Below, in pieces: positions 42,235 to 50,790 of a DNA stretch of 50,870 bases (the stretch's first letter is position 1; the number at the start of each line of letters is the position of its first letter). The stretch is from Caulobacteraceae bacterium (GTDB taxonomy: Bacteria; Pseudomonadota; Alphaproteobacteria; Caulobacterales; Caulobacteraceae): NCBI GenBank assembly GCA_031291645.1, contig JARLIQ010000070.1, forward strand, positions 1-50,870, given 5' to 3'. The notes below the pieces were generated by a model. That model saw only the letters and a program-made list of their open reading frames with translations, did no database searches and had not been told where the DNA came from. The position numbers and the translations under genes were made by a program.

Positions 42235-43585
42235 GGACTGCCTGGCGCTGGTCCCGACCAAGCTCATCGCCGAGGGGGCGAGCGTCTTCCACCTCAAGCG
42301 CTGCCGCGACCATGGCGTGCAGAAGTCCCTGATCTGCGACGACCTCGGCTACTGGAAGGCCCAGAAGGACTGGCTGAAGCCCGGCGACCGGCCGCTCGCG
42401 GTCCAGACCCGGACCGAGCATGGCTGTCCCTACGACTGCGGCCTCTGCCCGGACCACGAGCAGCACTCCTGCCTGGCCATCGTCGAGGTCAACGAGGCCT
42501 GCAACCTGACCTGCCCGGTCTGTTTCGCCGGCTCTTCGACCGACAGCCAGACGCACCGGCCGATGGCCGAGATCGAGGCCATGCTCGACGCGGTGGTCGC
42601 CTCCGAGGGCGAGCCGGACCTGGTCCAGCTGTCCGGCGGGGAGCCGACGCTGCACCCGCAGTTCTTCGACATCCTGGCCGCAGCCCGCCGGAGGCCGATC
42701 CGCCACCTGATGGTCAACACCAACGGGCTGCGCATCGCGCGCGAGGCGGGTTTCGCCGAGCGGCTGGCCGAGTTCATGCCCCGGTTCGAGGTCTATCTCC
42801 AGTTCGACAGCCTGCGGCGCGAGGCGCTGATGAACCTGCGGGGCGCCGACCTCAGCCGCGTCCGGGTCCAGGCGCTCGAGGCGCTGGAGCGCAACAACAT
42901 CTCCACCACCCTGGTCGTCACCCTGAAGAAGGGGGCCAACGACGACGAGGTCGCCGACATCGTCCGATTCGCCCTGAAATGGCGCTGCGTGCGCGGCGTC
43001 ACCTTCCAGCCGGTCCAGGACGCCGGGCGCAACGACGGTTTCGACGCCAAGGCCCACCGGCTGGTGCTGACCGAGGTGCGGCGGCGTATCGCGGAGGCCG
43101 GGGTGTTCGCCCTGGAGGACCTGATCCCCCTGCCGTGCAACCCGGACCAGATCTGTATCGGCTATGGACTGCGCGACGGCGAGCGGGTCTCGCCGGTCAC
43201 CGCCCTCCTGCCGCGTGAGCTCTTCGTCGCCGCCGCGCCCAACACCGTGACGTTCGAGGCCTTTCCGGAGCTGAGGGGGAAGGTGTTCGACCTGCTGTCC
43301 CTCTCGACGGCGCAGGCGGACACCTCGGATAAGCTTGCCGGCCTGCTATGCTGCCTGCCGCAGGCGGTGGTTCCGGAGAACCTCGCCTATGAGCACACCT
43401 TCCGGGTGGTGATCTCCCAGTTCCTCGACCGCTACAATTTCGACCTCGGAACGGTGAAGCGCTCCTGCGTGCATTTCGCCTTGCCGGACGGGCGGATCAT
43501 CCCGTTCGACACTTACAACACCTTCTATCGTCCAGGCGCGGCCGGCGCGGAGGCGTTGCGGCGCGGGCAGGGGAGTGTCCTATGA
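42140..43585 (+). CDS. Multi-cluster radical SAM protein, MJ0619/tetraether-synthase-like
   Basis: 481 aa. The radical SAM CxxxCxxC motif is CNLTCPVC (121-128), followed by SGGEPT (165-170). Extra cysteines are arranged as in the archaeal MJ0619/Tes group: CEDC (31-34) with CRDHG (Cys55) as a rubredoxin-like site, GCPYDCGLC plus Cys111 for an auxiliary Fe-S cluster, and Cys333/Cys339 near the C-terminus. Tes joins lipid tails by radical C-C bond formation; others were first described as pterin methylating. No in-frame start codon is better than the ATG at 42140 inside the Lgt-like gene. Substrate is unproven. Confidence 0.85.
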   Translation: MDGSTTARTDAASAARKSAPYLFLGQTTSLCEDCLALVPTKLIAEGASVFHLKRCRDHGVQKSLICDDLGYWKAQKDWLKPGDRPLAVQTRTEHGCPYDCGLCPDHEQHSCLAIVEVNEACNLTCPVCFAGSSTDSQTHRPMAEIEAMLDAVVASEGEPDLVQLSGGEPTLHPQFFDILAAARRRPIRHLMVNTNGLRIAREAGFAERLAEFMPRFEVYLQFDSLRREALMNLRGADLSRVRVQALEALERNNISTTLVVTLKKGANDDEVADIVRFALKWRCVRGVTFQPVQDAGRNDGFDAKAHRLVLTEVRRRIAEAGVFALEDLIPLPCNPDQICIGYGLRDGERVSPVTALLPRELFVAAAPNTVTFEAFPELRGKVFDLLSLSTAQADTSDKLAGLLCCLPQAVVPENLAYEHTFRVVISQFLDRYNFDLGTVKRSCVHFALPDGRIIPFDTYNTFYRPGAAGAEALRRGQGSVL

Positions 43586-43860
43586 GCATCGAACCCAGTA
43601 ATCCGGCCGACGACCATCACGTCGCCAAGCTTTTCGGCGCCATGCTGATGGTGGTCGGCGTGCTGATCATGACCCTCTGCGGCATCTGCTCGGCTGGCGT
43701 CCTGGTGATGGCCATCTTCGCCGCCACCCAGTCGCTGGGTTCCGGCCTTGGACTGCTGGGGACCGATCTTGTCGTCGGCGGTCTGCCCTTTGGCGTCGGA
43801 CTGGTGATCTTCATCGTGGGCAAGGGCCTTCGCCGCGAGCCGCCGCCGCGATCGAGCTGA
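43582..43860 (+). CDS. Small membrane protein co-encoded with the radical SAM protein
   Basis: 92 aa with two hydrophobic helices (about 17-48 and 62-80) and charged ends; the C-terminus is RREPPPRSS. It starts in an ATGA overlap with the radical SAM stop codon, so it is translationally coupled. I do not recognise the family. Position suggests a membrane partner or regulator of the preceding enzymes. Confidence 0.75.
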   Translation: MSIEPSNPADDHHVAKLFGAMLMVVGVLIMTLCGICSAGVLVMAIFAATQSLGSGLGLLGTDLVVGGLPFGVGLVIFIVGKGLRREPPPRSS

Positions 43861-44000
43861 CGCGGCGTGGACGGCCCGCCGCCGGATCGCCCGGGATGGC
43901 CCCTCAGCTAACTGATCGAGAATCACTTAGGATTCGGTCGCAACCTGGGTTATTTCTGGCCGGGAACACGAGGCCGGTGTCAGCGGCCCGTTAGCGGGGG

Positions 44001-45524
44001 ATGAAGGCGGACATGGCTGCAGCAGAGCATTTCGATGTCGTGATCGTCGGCGCCGGGCTTTCCGGCGTGGGGGCGGCTGTCCACCTGCACGAGCGCTGCC
44101 CGGGCAAGCGCTACGTCGTGCTGGAGGGACGGGCCTCGATGGGCGGGACCTGGGACCTGTTCCGCTATCCCGGCATCCGCTCGGACAGCGACATGCACAC
44201 CCTCGGCTATCGCTTCAAGCCGTGGAGGGCCGCCAAGTCGATCGCCGACGGGCCCTCCATCCTCTCCTATGTGAAGGAGACGGCGGCCGAGTACGGGGTG
44301 GACGATCACATCCGCTATGGACACCTGGTCAAGTCGGCCGCGTGGTCGAGCCAGGACGCGACCTGGACGGTCGAGGCCGAGCGGCGCGATAGCGGCGAGA
44401 GCGTCCGTTTCACCTGCAACTTCCTCTACATGTGCTCGGGCTACTACAGCTATCGCCAGGGCCACACGCCGGACTTCCCGGGCATTGACGCGTTCAAGGG
44501 CCGCATCGTCCATCCCCAGGCCTGGCCGGAAGACCTGGATTACGCCGGCAAGAAGGTGGTGGTGATCGGATCGGGCGCCACGGCCATGACCCTGGTGCCG
44601 GCGATGGCCAAGGACGCGGCCCAGGTGACGATGCTGCAGCGCTCGCCGACCTACGTGGTCTCGCGGCCGGACGAGGACGCCCTGGCCAACCGGCTGCGCA
44701 AGCTGATGCCGGAACGCTGGGCCTATGCGATCACGCGCTGGAAGAACACCACCCTGCAGCAGTTCATGTACCGCCGCATCCGCGCCGAGCCGGAGAAGAC
44801 CAAGGCCATGCTGCTGGCCGGGGTGCGCAAGGAGCTGGGCCCGGACTACGACGTCGAGACCCACTTCACCCCGCGCTACAATCCGTGGGACCAGCGCCTG
44901 TGCCTGGTGCCCAACAGCGACCTCTTCGCCGCCATCCGCTCGGGCAAGGCGCAGGTGGTCACCGACCACATCGACACCTTCACCGAGACGGGGATCCGGT
45001 TGAAGTCGGGCGCCGAGCTGGAAGCCGACATCGTCGTCACCGCGACGGGGCTCAACCTGGTGGTCCTGGGCGAGATGTCCTTCGCCATCGACGGCCAGCC
45101 GGTCGATTTCGGCAAGACCTGGACCTACAAGGGGATGATGTATTCGGGCGTGCCGAACATGGTCTCGACCTTCGGCTACATCAACGCGTCGTGGACGCTG
45201 CGGGCGGACCTGACGTCCGAGTACGTCTGCCGCCTGCTGAACCACATGGACCAGAAGGGCGCGCGGCGGGTCACCCCGACCCTGCGGCCCGGCGAGGCCG
45301 ACATGCCCGCGCGGGCGTGGATCGACGACTTCTCGGCCGGCTACATGCAGCGGGTGATGGACCGCTTCCCCAAGCAGGGCGACCGCGAGCCCTGGATCAA
45401 CCCCCAGAACTACGCCCGCGACAAGAAGATGATCCGCTTCGGCGCGCTGGAGGACGGGGCGCTGATCTTCGACAACCCGCAGGCCGCCGCGGCGCCGCAG
45501 CCGGCCCTGCAGGCGGCGGAATAG
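44001..45524 (+). CDS. FAD-dependent Baeyer-Villiger-type monooxygenase (EthA-like)
   Basis: 507 aa. FAD-binding GAGLSGVG (17-24), then GGTWDLFRYPGIRSDSDMHT, the block characteristic of EthA-type flavin monooxygenases. The BVMO fingerprint FxGxxxHxxxWP is at 165-176 (FKGRIVHPQAWP), and the NADPH-site GSGATA is at 190-195. It would insert oxygen next to a ketone or oxidise sulfur/nitrogen centres. It follows the small membrane protein gene by 140 bp in the same direction, so it probably has its own promoter; a link to the lipid cluster is possible but unproven. Confidence 0.93.
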   Translation: MKADMAAAEHFDVVIVGAGLSGVGAAVHLHERCPGKRYVVLEGRASMGGTWDLFRYPGIRSDSDMHTLGYRFKPWRAAKSIADGPSILSYVKETAAEYGVDDHIRYGHLVKSAAWSSQDATWTVEAERRDSGESVRFTCNFLYMCSGYYSYRQGHTPDFPGIDAFKGRIVHPQAWPEDLDYAGKKVVVIGSGATAMTLVPAMAKDAAQVTMLQRSPTYVVSRPDEDALANRLRKLMPERWAYAITRWKNTTLQQFMYRRIRAEPEKTKAMLLAGVRKELGPDYDVETHFTPRYNPWDQRLCLVPNSDLFAAIRSGKAQVVTDHIDTFTETGIRLKSGAELEADIVVTATGLNLVVLGEMSFAIDGQPVDFGKTWTYKGMMYSGVPNMVSTFGYINASWTLRADLTSEYVCRLLNHMDQKGARRVTPTLRPGEADMPARAWIDDFSAGYMQRVMDRFPKQGDREPWINPQNYARDKKMIRFGALEDGALIFDNPQAAAAPQPALQAAE

Positions 45525-45562
45525 GCCGCTAGAAGGCCCATCGCTCGGCCGGGCGGGGCGGA

Positions 45563-46444
45563 TCAGGCGGCCGCCGGGTTCTGCTCGTCGACATAGACCT
45601 CGACCGAGACTGAAAGACGGCTGTTCCCGGGGAAGCCGATCAAATTCCCGGCGACGGGCGCGGCTTCGGTGGGCGAGCGCGTGGCCCCCACCTGGATCAG
45701 GTCGGGCGACTCGACCAGACCGTTGGTCGGGTCGAACTCCAGCCAGCCCAGCTGGGGCAGGAAGACCTGGCACCAGGCGTGGGTCGCGCCGGCCCCGCGC
45801 ACGGCCGACCCGCCCCCCGGCGAATAGAGGTAGCCGGTGACGAACTGGGCGGCGAAGCCCAGCTGGCGCACCGCCTCGACCATCAGCCAGGCGAGGTCGC
45901 GGCAGGCGCCGGAGCCCAGCGCCAGGGTCTCGGTCGGGGCCTGCACCCCCTCGACGTAGCGGTTCACATAGCCGAACTGGCCGTGGATGGCGCTGTTCAG
46001 CCGGGTGAGGAAATCGAGCACCGGCTCGTCGGGAGGGCCCATGTGGCCGCGCAGCCAGGCCAGCACCGCGCCGTCCGCGTCCTCGCTCGCCGGCGTCATG
46101 AACGGCGACAGCACCAGCCGGTCGTTCAGCTCGTAGACGATCGGCATGTTGGTGTGCGGGTCGTGCGGCTGGACCGGCGCGAGCGGGGCCGGATAGCGGT
46201 CGATGGTCAGGTGGCTGGTGATGCGCAGCTGCCGCGCCTCGCCCTGGGGGCTGAACCAGCAGACGCAGTTGCCCATGGCGTCGTAGACCCACCGGGTCTC
46301 GCCCGGCGGCGACAGTTCCAGCGAGGCGTTGACCAGGCGGCTGGCGTGGCTGTCGCGCGGGCGCAGCATCAGGCGGTGCGGCGAGAACGCCACCGGCTGA
46401 TCATAGTCGTAGACGGTCTCGTGTCGGATGGTCAGCCGGGTCAT
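45563..46444 (-). CDS. Transglutaminase-like cysteine peptidase family protein
   Basis: 293 aa. An N-terminal beta-rich region (RHETVYDYDQPVAFSPHRLM) is typical of bacterial transglutaminase-like proteins of the SMa0864/YebA type. The catalytic triad is visible: Cys181 in GSGACRDLAW, His222 in THAWCQV, and Asp238 in EFDPTNG. No signal peptide. Function is probably proteolysis or amide transfer on peptides. It is the last of a minus-strand run with the TetR and VWA genes. Confidence 0.9.
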   Translation of the reverse strand: MTRLTIRHETVYDYDQPVAFSPHRLMLRPRDSHASRLVNASLELSPPGETRWVYDAMGNCVCWFSPQGEARQLRITSHLTIDRYPAPLAPVQPHDPHTNMPIVYELNDRLVLSPFMTPASEDADGAVLAWLRGHMGPPDEPVLDFLTRLNSAIHGQFGYVNRYVEGVQAPTETLALGSGACRDLAWLMVEAVRQLGFAAQFVTGYLYSPGGGSAVRGAGATHAWCQVFLPQLGWLEFDPTNGLVESPDLIQVGATRSPTEAAPVAGNLIGFPGNSRLSVSVEVYVDEQNPAAA

Positions 46445-46484
46445 GTGGGTGTCGAACGTCCCCGCGCGGCCCAGGTTGCACCGA

Positions 46485-47168
46485 TCAGCGCAGGAATCCC
46501 GCCTCGGCGAAATCGACCATCCGGCGGATCAGGGTCTCGGCGTCGTCCTCCCGCGTCAGCCCCTCCGACAGGGTGTGCAGCCGGTCGAACTCGGCGAAGC
46601 GGTTGTTGTGGATCATCCCCAGCACGAAGTGCAGGCGCCAGTAGACGTCCTCCGGCGCCAGCTCCGGCCGGGCGGCCAGAAGCGCGTCGGCGAAGCGGCG
46701 CAGGTGCGAGACGTCCTTGCCCAGGGCCTCGCGCATGGCCTCGTTGCCCTCGCTGCGCGAGCGGATGATGAACTGCAGCGAGATGCGCCGGTCGCCGCTC
46801 GGGTCCATCCAGCGCACCGGCGGCGCGATCAGGGCCTCCAGGATGGCGCGCACGGGCGGATGGCCGCCGTGGGCGTCGGCCGCCTCGTGCAGCATCCGCG
46901 CGCGGGTGCGGTTCAGCTCCGCCGTGCGCCGGCGGAAGATCTCGAACAGCAGGGCGTCCTTGGAGCCGAAGTGATAGTTCACCGACGCCAGGTTCACCCC
47001 CGCCTCGGCGGTGATGTCGCGCACCGAGACCTTCTGGAAGCCGTGCACCGCGAACAGCCGCTCGGCGGCGGCGAACACCAGGTTCTTGGTCGCGGCCTGG
47101 ACCTCGGGGTCGGCCGGCTCGGCGTCTTGGCCGTCGGGCTCCACGTCGAGCGGCAGCGGCTCGCTCAA
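46485..47168 (-). CDS. TetR-family transcriptional regulator
   Basis: 227 aa from a proposed TTG at 47168, which overlaps the stop of the VWA gene (TTGA); a GTG at 47144 is the alternative. The HTH region LFAVHGFQKVSVRDITAEAG continues VNLASVNYHFGSKDALLFEI, the TetR/AcrR recognition pattern. The C-terminal domain resembles those of CerR-like regulators (RRISLQFIIRSRSEGNEAMR). The first about 20 residues are acidic and unusual. The target genes and ligand are unknown; coupling to the VWA gene suggests joint expression. Confidence 0.88.
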   Translation of the reverse strand: MSEPLPLDVEPDGQDAEPADPEVQAATKNLVFAAAERLFAVHGFQKVSVRDITAEAGVNLASVNYHFGSKDALLFEIFRRRTAELNRTRARMLHEAADAHGGHPPVRAILEALIAPPVRWMDPSGDRRISLQFIIRSRSEGNEAMREALGKDVSHLRRFADALLAARPELAPEDVYWRLHFVLGMIHNNRFAEFDRLHTLSEGLTREDDAETLIRRMVDFAEAGFLR

Positions 47169-48352
47169 CGCACCAGCTCGCGCATCGCCTTGTCCAGGCC
47201 TTCGAGCGTCAGCGGGTACATCCGGTCGTTCATCAGCTGGCGCACCACCCCGATCGAGGGGGTGTAGTCCCAGTGTCGCTCGCCGGTGGGGTTCAGCCAC
47301 ACCACGCTGTCGTAGATCTGGGTCACCCGGTCGATCCAGATGGCCCCGGCCTCCTCGTTCCAGTGCTCGACCGAGCCGCCCGGATAGGTGATCTCATAGG
47401 GGCTCATCGTCGCGTCGCCGACGAAGATCACCTTGTAGTCGCGCGGGAACTTGTGCAGCACGTCCCAGGTCGGCAGCTTCTCGACGTTGCGCCGCCGGTT
47501 GTCCTTCCACACGCCCTCGTACAGGCAGTTGTGGAAGTAGAAGAACTCCATGTTCTTGAACTCGGTGCGCGCGGCCGAGAACAGCTCCTCACAGATCTTG
47601 ATGTGGCTGTCCATCGAACCGCCGATGTCGAAGAACAGCAGCACCTTGATCGAGTTGCGCCGCTCGGGCCGCATGACGATGTCGAGGTAGCCCTTGCTGG
47701 CCGTGCCCTTGATCGAATTGTCCATGTCCAGCTCGTCGGGCGAGCCTTGGCGGGCGAACTTGCGCAGGCGGCGCAGGGCGATCTTGATGTTGCGGGTGCC
47801 CAGCTCGACGCTGTCGTCCAGGTTCTTGTACTCGCGCTTGTCCCAGACCTTGATCGCCTTGCCGTGGCGGCCCTTGTCCTGGCCGACGCGAATGCCCTCG
47901 GGGTGGAAGCCGTTGGCGCCGATCGGGTTGTTGCCGTTGGGCCGGCCGCCGCGCTCGCCCTTCTCGCCCTTTTCCCCCTGCTCGCCCTGCTGCTGCTTCA
48001 TCCGCTCGGCGAGCATTTCCATCAGCTTGTCGAAGCCGCCCATGGCCTCGATCTGGGCCTTCTCTTCCTCGGTCAGGAAGCGCTCGGACAGGGCCTTCAG
48101 CCATTCGGCCGGGATGTCGGCGTTCAGGCCCAGGTCGACCTTCTCCAGGCCCTTGAACACGTGGCCGAACACCCGGTCGAACTTGTCGAGGTTCTTCTCG
48201 TCCTTCACCAGGGCCGCGCGCGACAGGAAATAGAAGTCCTCGACGGTGTGGTCGATGACGTCGCGGTCCAGCGCCTCCATCAGCATGAGGTATTCTTTGA
48301 GCGTCACCGGCACCTTGGCCTGGCGCAGCTCGGTGAAGAAGTTCATGAACAT
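47165..48352 (-). CDS. VWA-domain CoxE-like protein
   Basis: 395 aa (a second ATG two codons in is equally possible). N-terminal helical region FTELRQAKVPVTLKEYLMLM, then a hydrophilic collagen-like linker of GxxG repeats (about 122-136) and a C-terminal VWA domain with MIDAS DIGGSMDSH (242-250). Such proteins normally act with a MoxR AAA+ ATPase in metal or cofactor insertion or complex assembly. No moxR gene lies next to it here. It is the first gene of the minus-strand run VWA-TetR-transglutaminase. Confidence 0.88.
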   Translation of the reverse strand: MFMNFFTELRQAKVPVTLKEYLMLMEALDRDVIDHTVEDFYFLSRAALVKDEKNLDKFDRVFGHVFKGLEKVDLGLNADIPAEWLKALSERFLTEEEKAQIEAMGGFDKLMEMLAERMKQQQGEQGEKGEKGERGGRPNGNNPIGANGFHPEGIRVGQDKGRHGKAIKVWDKREYKNLDDSVELGTRNIKIALRRLRKFARQGSPDELDMDNSIKGTASKGYLDIVMRPERRNSIKVLLFFDIGGSMDSHIKICEELFSAARTEFKNMEFFYFHNCLYEGVWKDNRRRNVEKLPTWDVLHKFPRDYKVIFVGDATMSPYEITYPGGSVEHWNEEAGAIWIDRVTQIYDSVVWLNPTGERHWDYTPSIGVVRQLMNDRMYPLTLEGLDKAMRELVR

Positions 48353-48401
48353 GGGACGGTCCGGGGTCGAACAGTTGTTCGTTTGAGATTGGGCGTGCGG
48401 A

Positions 48402-48454
48402 GCGCCCCTGTCCAGAGCGGTGATCGTCGCGCCGCGCGGGCATGGACAGGGCGC
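48402..48454. repeat. Imperfect inverted repeat between the GNAT and VWA genes
   Basis: GCGCCCCTGTCC (48402-48413) and GGACAGGGCGC (48444-48454) pair except for one bulged C. There is no T-run, so its role as GNAT terminator or VWA leader is uncertain. Confidence 0.5.
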
Positions 48455-48461
48455 CGCTAGG

Positions 48462-48980
48462 TCAGGCGGGCCTCCGGCTCAGGATGAATTCCTGGTCGCG
48501 GACGCGGCCGACCGGGAATTCGTACTCGCCCACCTTGGTGAAGCCGTGCCGGGCGTAGAGCCTCTGGGCGCCGGCGTTGCCCGACCAGACCCCGATCCAC
48601 AGCCGCCGCCCCGGCCGCGCCAGCCAGTCCAGCGACAGGGCCAGCAGCCGCCCGCCCAGGCCCGAGCCCTGCGCCTGCCCGCGCACGTAGACCCGCCACA
48701 GCTCGCCGCAGTCCGCCGTCACCTCGGGGTGGGGCAGGTGGCAGGGCCCGGCCAGGGCGTAGCCCAGGTCCTGACCGTCCCGCTCGGCGATCCACAGGCC
48801 ATAGGCCGGGTCGGCCGCCCAGGCGGCGTAGCGTTCGGGCGTATGCGCCTCGGCCAGGAAGGCGGCCAGGTCCTGCGGCGGATAGAGGTGGGCGAAGGTC
48901 GCCGAGAAGGTCTCCGCCCCCAGCCGCGCCAGGGTTTCGGCGTCGGCGGGCCCCGCGGGACGGATCTGGATTTCACTCAT
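48462..48980 (-). CDS. GNAT-family N-acetyltransferase
   Basis: 172 aa from the ATG at 48980. The acetyl-CoA-binding core WRVYVRGQAQGSGLGGRLLA contains the Q/RxxGxG/A loop, followed by LWIGVWSGNAGAQRLYARHG and FTKVGEYEFPVG, the standard GNAT C-terminal blocks. N-terminal IQIRPAGPADAETLARL is typical. The substrate (an amino-acid amine or small molecule) cannot be told. Divergent from the deacetylase-like gene, 83 bp between starts. Confidence 0.93.
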   Translation of the reverse strand: MSEIQIRPAGPADAETLARLGAETFSATFAHLYPPQDLAAFLAEAHTPERYAAWAADPAYGLWIAERDGQDLGYALAGPCHLPHPEVTADCGELWRVYVRGQAQGSGLGGRLLALSLDWLARPGRRLWIGVWSGNAGAQRLYARHGFTKVGEYEFPVGRVRDQEFILSRRPA

Positions 48981-49063
48981 GGGCGCCCGCGTCGTTTTCT
49001 GCCAGCTTCTCGAGACCCGCGCGGCCATTCGCGCGGTCGCCTGGATGACATAGACTGCCGCCC

Positions 49064-49984
49064 GTGCCTATCGCCCTCTACACCCACCCCGACATGCTGG
49101 ATCACCGGCCCGGAGCGCACCATCCCGAGCGGCCGGAGCGGCTGGGCGCGGTGCTGGACGCCCTGGGCGAGGCCGTGGGGCTCGACCTCGACCGGCGCGA
49201 GGCGCCCCTGGCCGAGCGCGCCGACCTGGAGCGGGTCCATTCCGCCCGCTTCGTCGACGTCATCGCCGGCGCCAACCCGGCCGAGGGCCTGAGGCGGCTG
49301 GACGAGGACACCGCCATGTCGCCGGGCAGCCTGACCGCCGCCTACCGGGCCGCCGGCGCCGTCGCCGCGGCGGTGCGGGCGGTGGCGCGGGGCGAGGGCG
49401 AGCGGGCCTTCTGCGCCATCCGCCCGCCCGGCCACCACGCCGAGCCCGGCCGGGCCATGGGCTTTTGCCTGTTCTCCAACGTCGCCATCGCCGCCCGCGT
49501 GGCCCAGGCCGAGGGGCTGGCGCGAATCGCCGTGGTCGATTTCGACGTCCACCACGGCAACGGCACCCAGGCGGCGTTCGAGGCCGACCCCAGCCTGTTC
49601 CTCGGCTCGGTCCACCAGTGGCCCTGCTATCCGGGCAGCGGCCGGCCGGCCGAGCGCGGCGTCGGCAACATCGTCAACGCCGTCGTGCCGCCCGAAAGCC
49701 CGCGCGAGACCTGGCGCATGGCGTTCGAAAGCCTGATGGCGCCGCTGGACGCCTTCGCCCCCGACCTCATCCTGGTCTCCGCCGGCTTCGACGCCCACGC
49801 CCGCGATCCCCTGGCCGAACAAAGGCTTGAGGCCGAGGACTACGCCTGGGCCACCCGGGCGATAACCGAGGTCGCGCGCGCCAGATGCGGCGGGCGTATT
49901 GTCTCCTCGCTCGAGGGCGGCTACGACCTCCAGGCGCTCGGCCAGTCCGCGCTGGCCCATGTCCGGGCGCTTGGGGAGGGATGA
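49064..49984 (+). CDS. Histone-deacetylase-superfamily hydrolase
   Basis: 306 aa from a GTG at 49064. Zinc amidohydrolase fold: HHPERPERL near the N-terminus, the active-site His pair in RPPGHHAEPG (124-125), zinc-site Asp161 and His163 in DFDVHHGNGT, and SAGFDAHARDP with the third zinc Asp. Bacterial members remove acetyl groups from polyamines or acetoin-like compounds. It lies opposite a GNAT, so an acetylation/deacetylation pair is possible but speculative. Confidence 0.93.
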   Translation: MPIALYTHPDMLDHRPGAHHPERPERLGAVLDALGEAVGLDLDRREAPLAERADLERVHSARFVDVIAGANPAEGLRRLDEDTAMSPGSLTAAYRAAGAVAAAVRAVARGEGERAFCAIRPPGHHAEPGRAMGFCLFSNVAIAARVAQAEGLARIAVVDFDVHHGNGTQAAFEADPSLFLGSVHQWPCYPGSGRPAERGVGNIVNAVVPPESPRETWRMAFESLMAPLDAFAPDLILVSAGFDAHARDPLAEQRLEAEDYAWATRAITEVARARCGGRIVSSLEGGYDLQALGQSALAHVRALGEG

Positions 49985-50072
49985 TGGACGCGCGCTGGAT
50001 CGCCCGACGCCCCGGCCGGACGGCTCGAACCGCATGCCGGCTGACGCCCTGACCACCCGGACGGCGAGCGCG

Positions 50073-50672
50073 ATGACGTCCACCCGCGACGAGACCGCCC
50101 CGCGTGCCGGGGCCATCATCCTGACGCGCCACGGCGAGCCCGACCTGTCGCGCAAGGTGCGGCTGAACGCGGCCGGATACGCCGACTGGTGGGCCACGTA
50201 CGAGGAGCGGGGGCTCAAGCCCGGCCAGTCCGCCCCCCGCCGCCTGCTGGACCAGGCCCGCGAGGCCGTGATCGTCAGCTCCACCCGCCCGCGCGCCATC
50301 GAATCGGGCCACGCCGTGGCCGAGGGCCGGCTGTTCGAGAAGGACCCGGCCCTGATCGAGGCGCCCCTGCCGCCGCCCAACTGGCCCCGCTGGCTCAAGC
50401 TGGCGCCGCGCACCTGGGGCGTCGTCGCCCGGGTCTGGTGGTGGTTCTTCAACCACCACGCCGGCCAGGAGACCCGCGCCGAGGCCGAGGTCCGCGCCGA
50501 CCTGATCGCCGACCGCCTGATCGCCCTGGCCCAGCAGGGCCGCGACGTGCTGGTCATCGCCCACGGCTTCTTCAACACCATGATCGGCCTGGCCCTGCGC
50601 CGGCGCGGCTGGAAACTGGTCGAGGACCAGGGCTACCGCTACTGGTCCTCCCGCCGCTTCGAGCGCGGCTGA
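50073..50672 (+). CDS. Histidine phosphatase superfamily protein
   Basis: 199 aa from the ATG at 50073; an ATG at 50034 would add 13 residues. The catalytic motif is LTRHGEP near residue 18, the substrate-binding arginine in SSTRPRAIESG, and the second histidine in VIAHGFFNTMI. A middle segment WVVARVWWWFFNHH-like aromatic patch is unusual for phosphoglycerate mutases and could lie at a membrane surface. Substrate unknown; SixA-type protein phosphatase activity is one option. Confidence 0.88.
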   Translation: MTSTRDETAPRAGAIILTRHGEPDLSRKVRLNAAGYADWWATYEERGLKPGQSAPRRLLDQAREAVIVSSTRPRAIESGHAVAEGRLFEKDPALIEAPLPPPNWPRWLKLAPRTWGVVARVWWWFFNHHAGQETRAEAEVRADLIADRLIALAQQGRDVLVIAHGFFNTMIGLALRRRGWKLVEDQGYRYWSSRRFERG

Positions 50673-50704
50673 AGCCAACCCCTTCACCCCGCTCATCCCG
50701 GCCC

Positions 50705-50758
50705 CCCATTTCCCCGCTCGTCCCGGCGCAGGAGCCTGTGAAAGAATCTGATTTGGGG
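50705..50758. repeat. Dispersed repeat, copy 2 (diverged, lacks second hairpin arm)
   Basis: 50705-50732 matches 40050-40077 at 25 of 28 positions, and GATTTGGGG recurs at 50750-50758. The second stem arm of copy 1 is replaced here by unrelated sequence containing AGCCTGTGAAAGAATC. This is a mosaic of two repeat types behind the phosphatase gene. Confidence 0.65.
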
Positions 50759-50790
50759 CTGGTCGGTTGGTCTGAAGCCGTAGGGTTTGG

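Noticed and set aside
49981-50053. Short open frame directly after the HDAC-like gene (24 codons)
   Set aside because: Arg-rich, no family features, and it overlaps the possible upstream start of the phosphatase gene.
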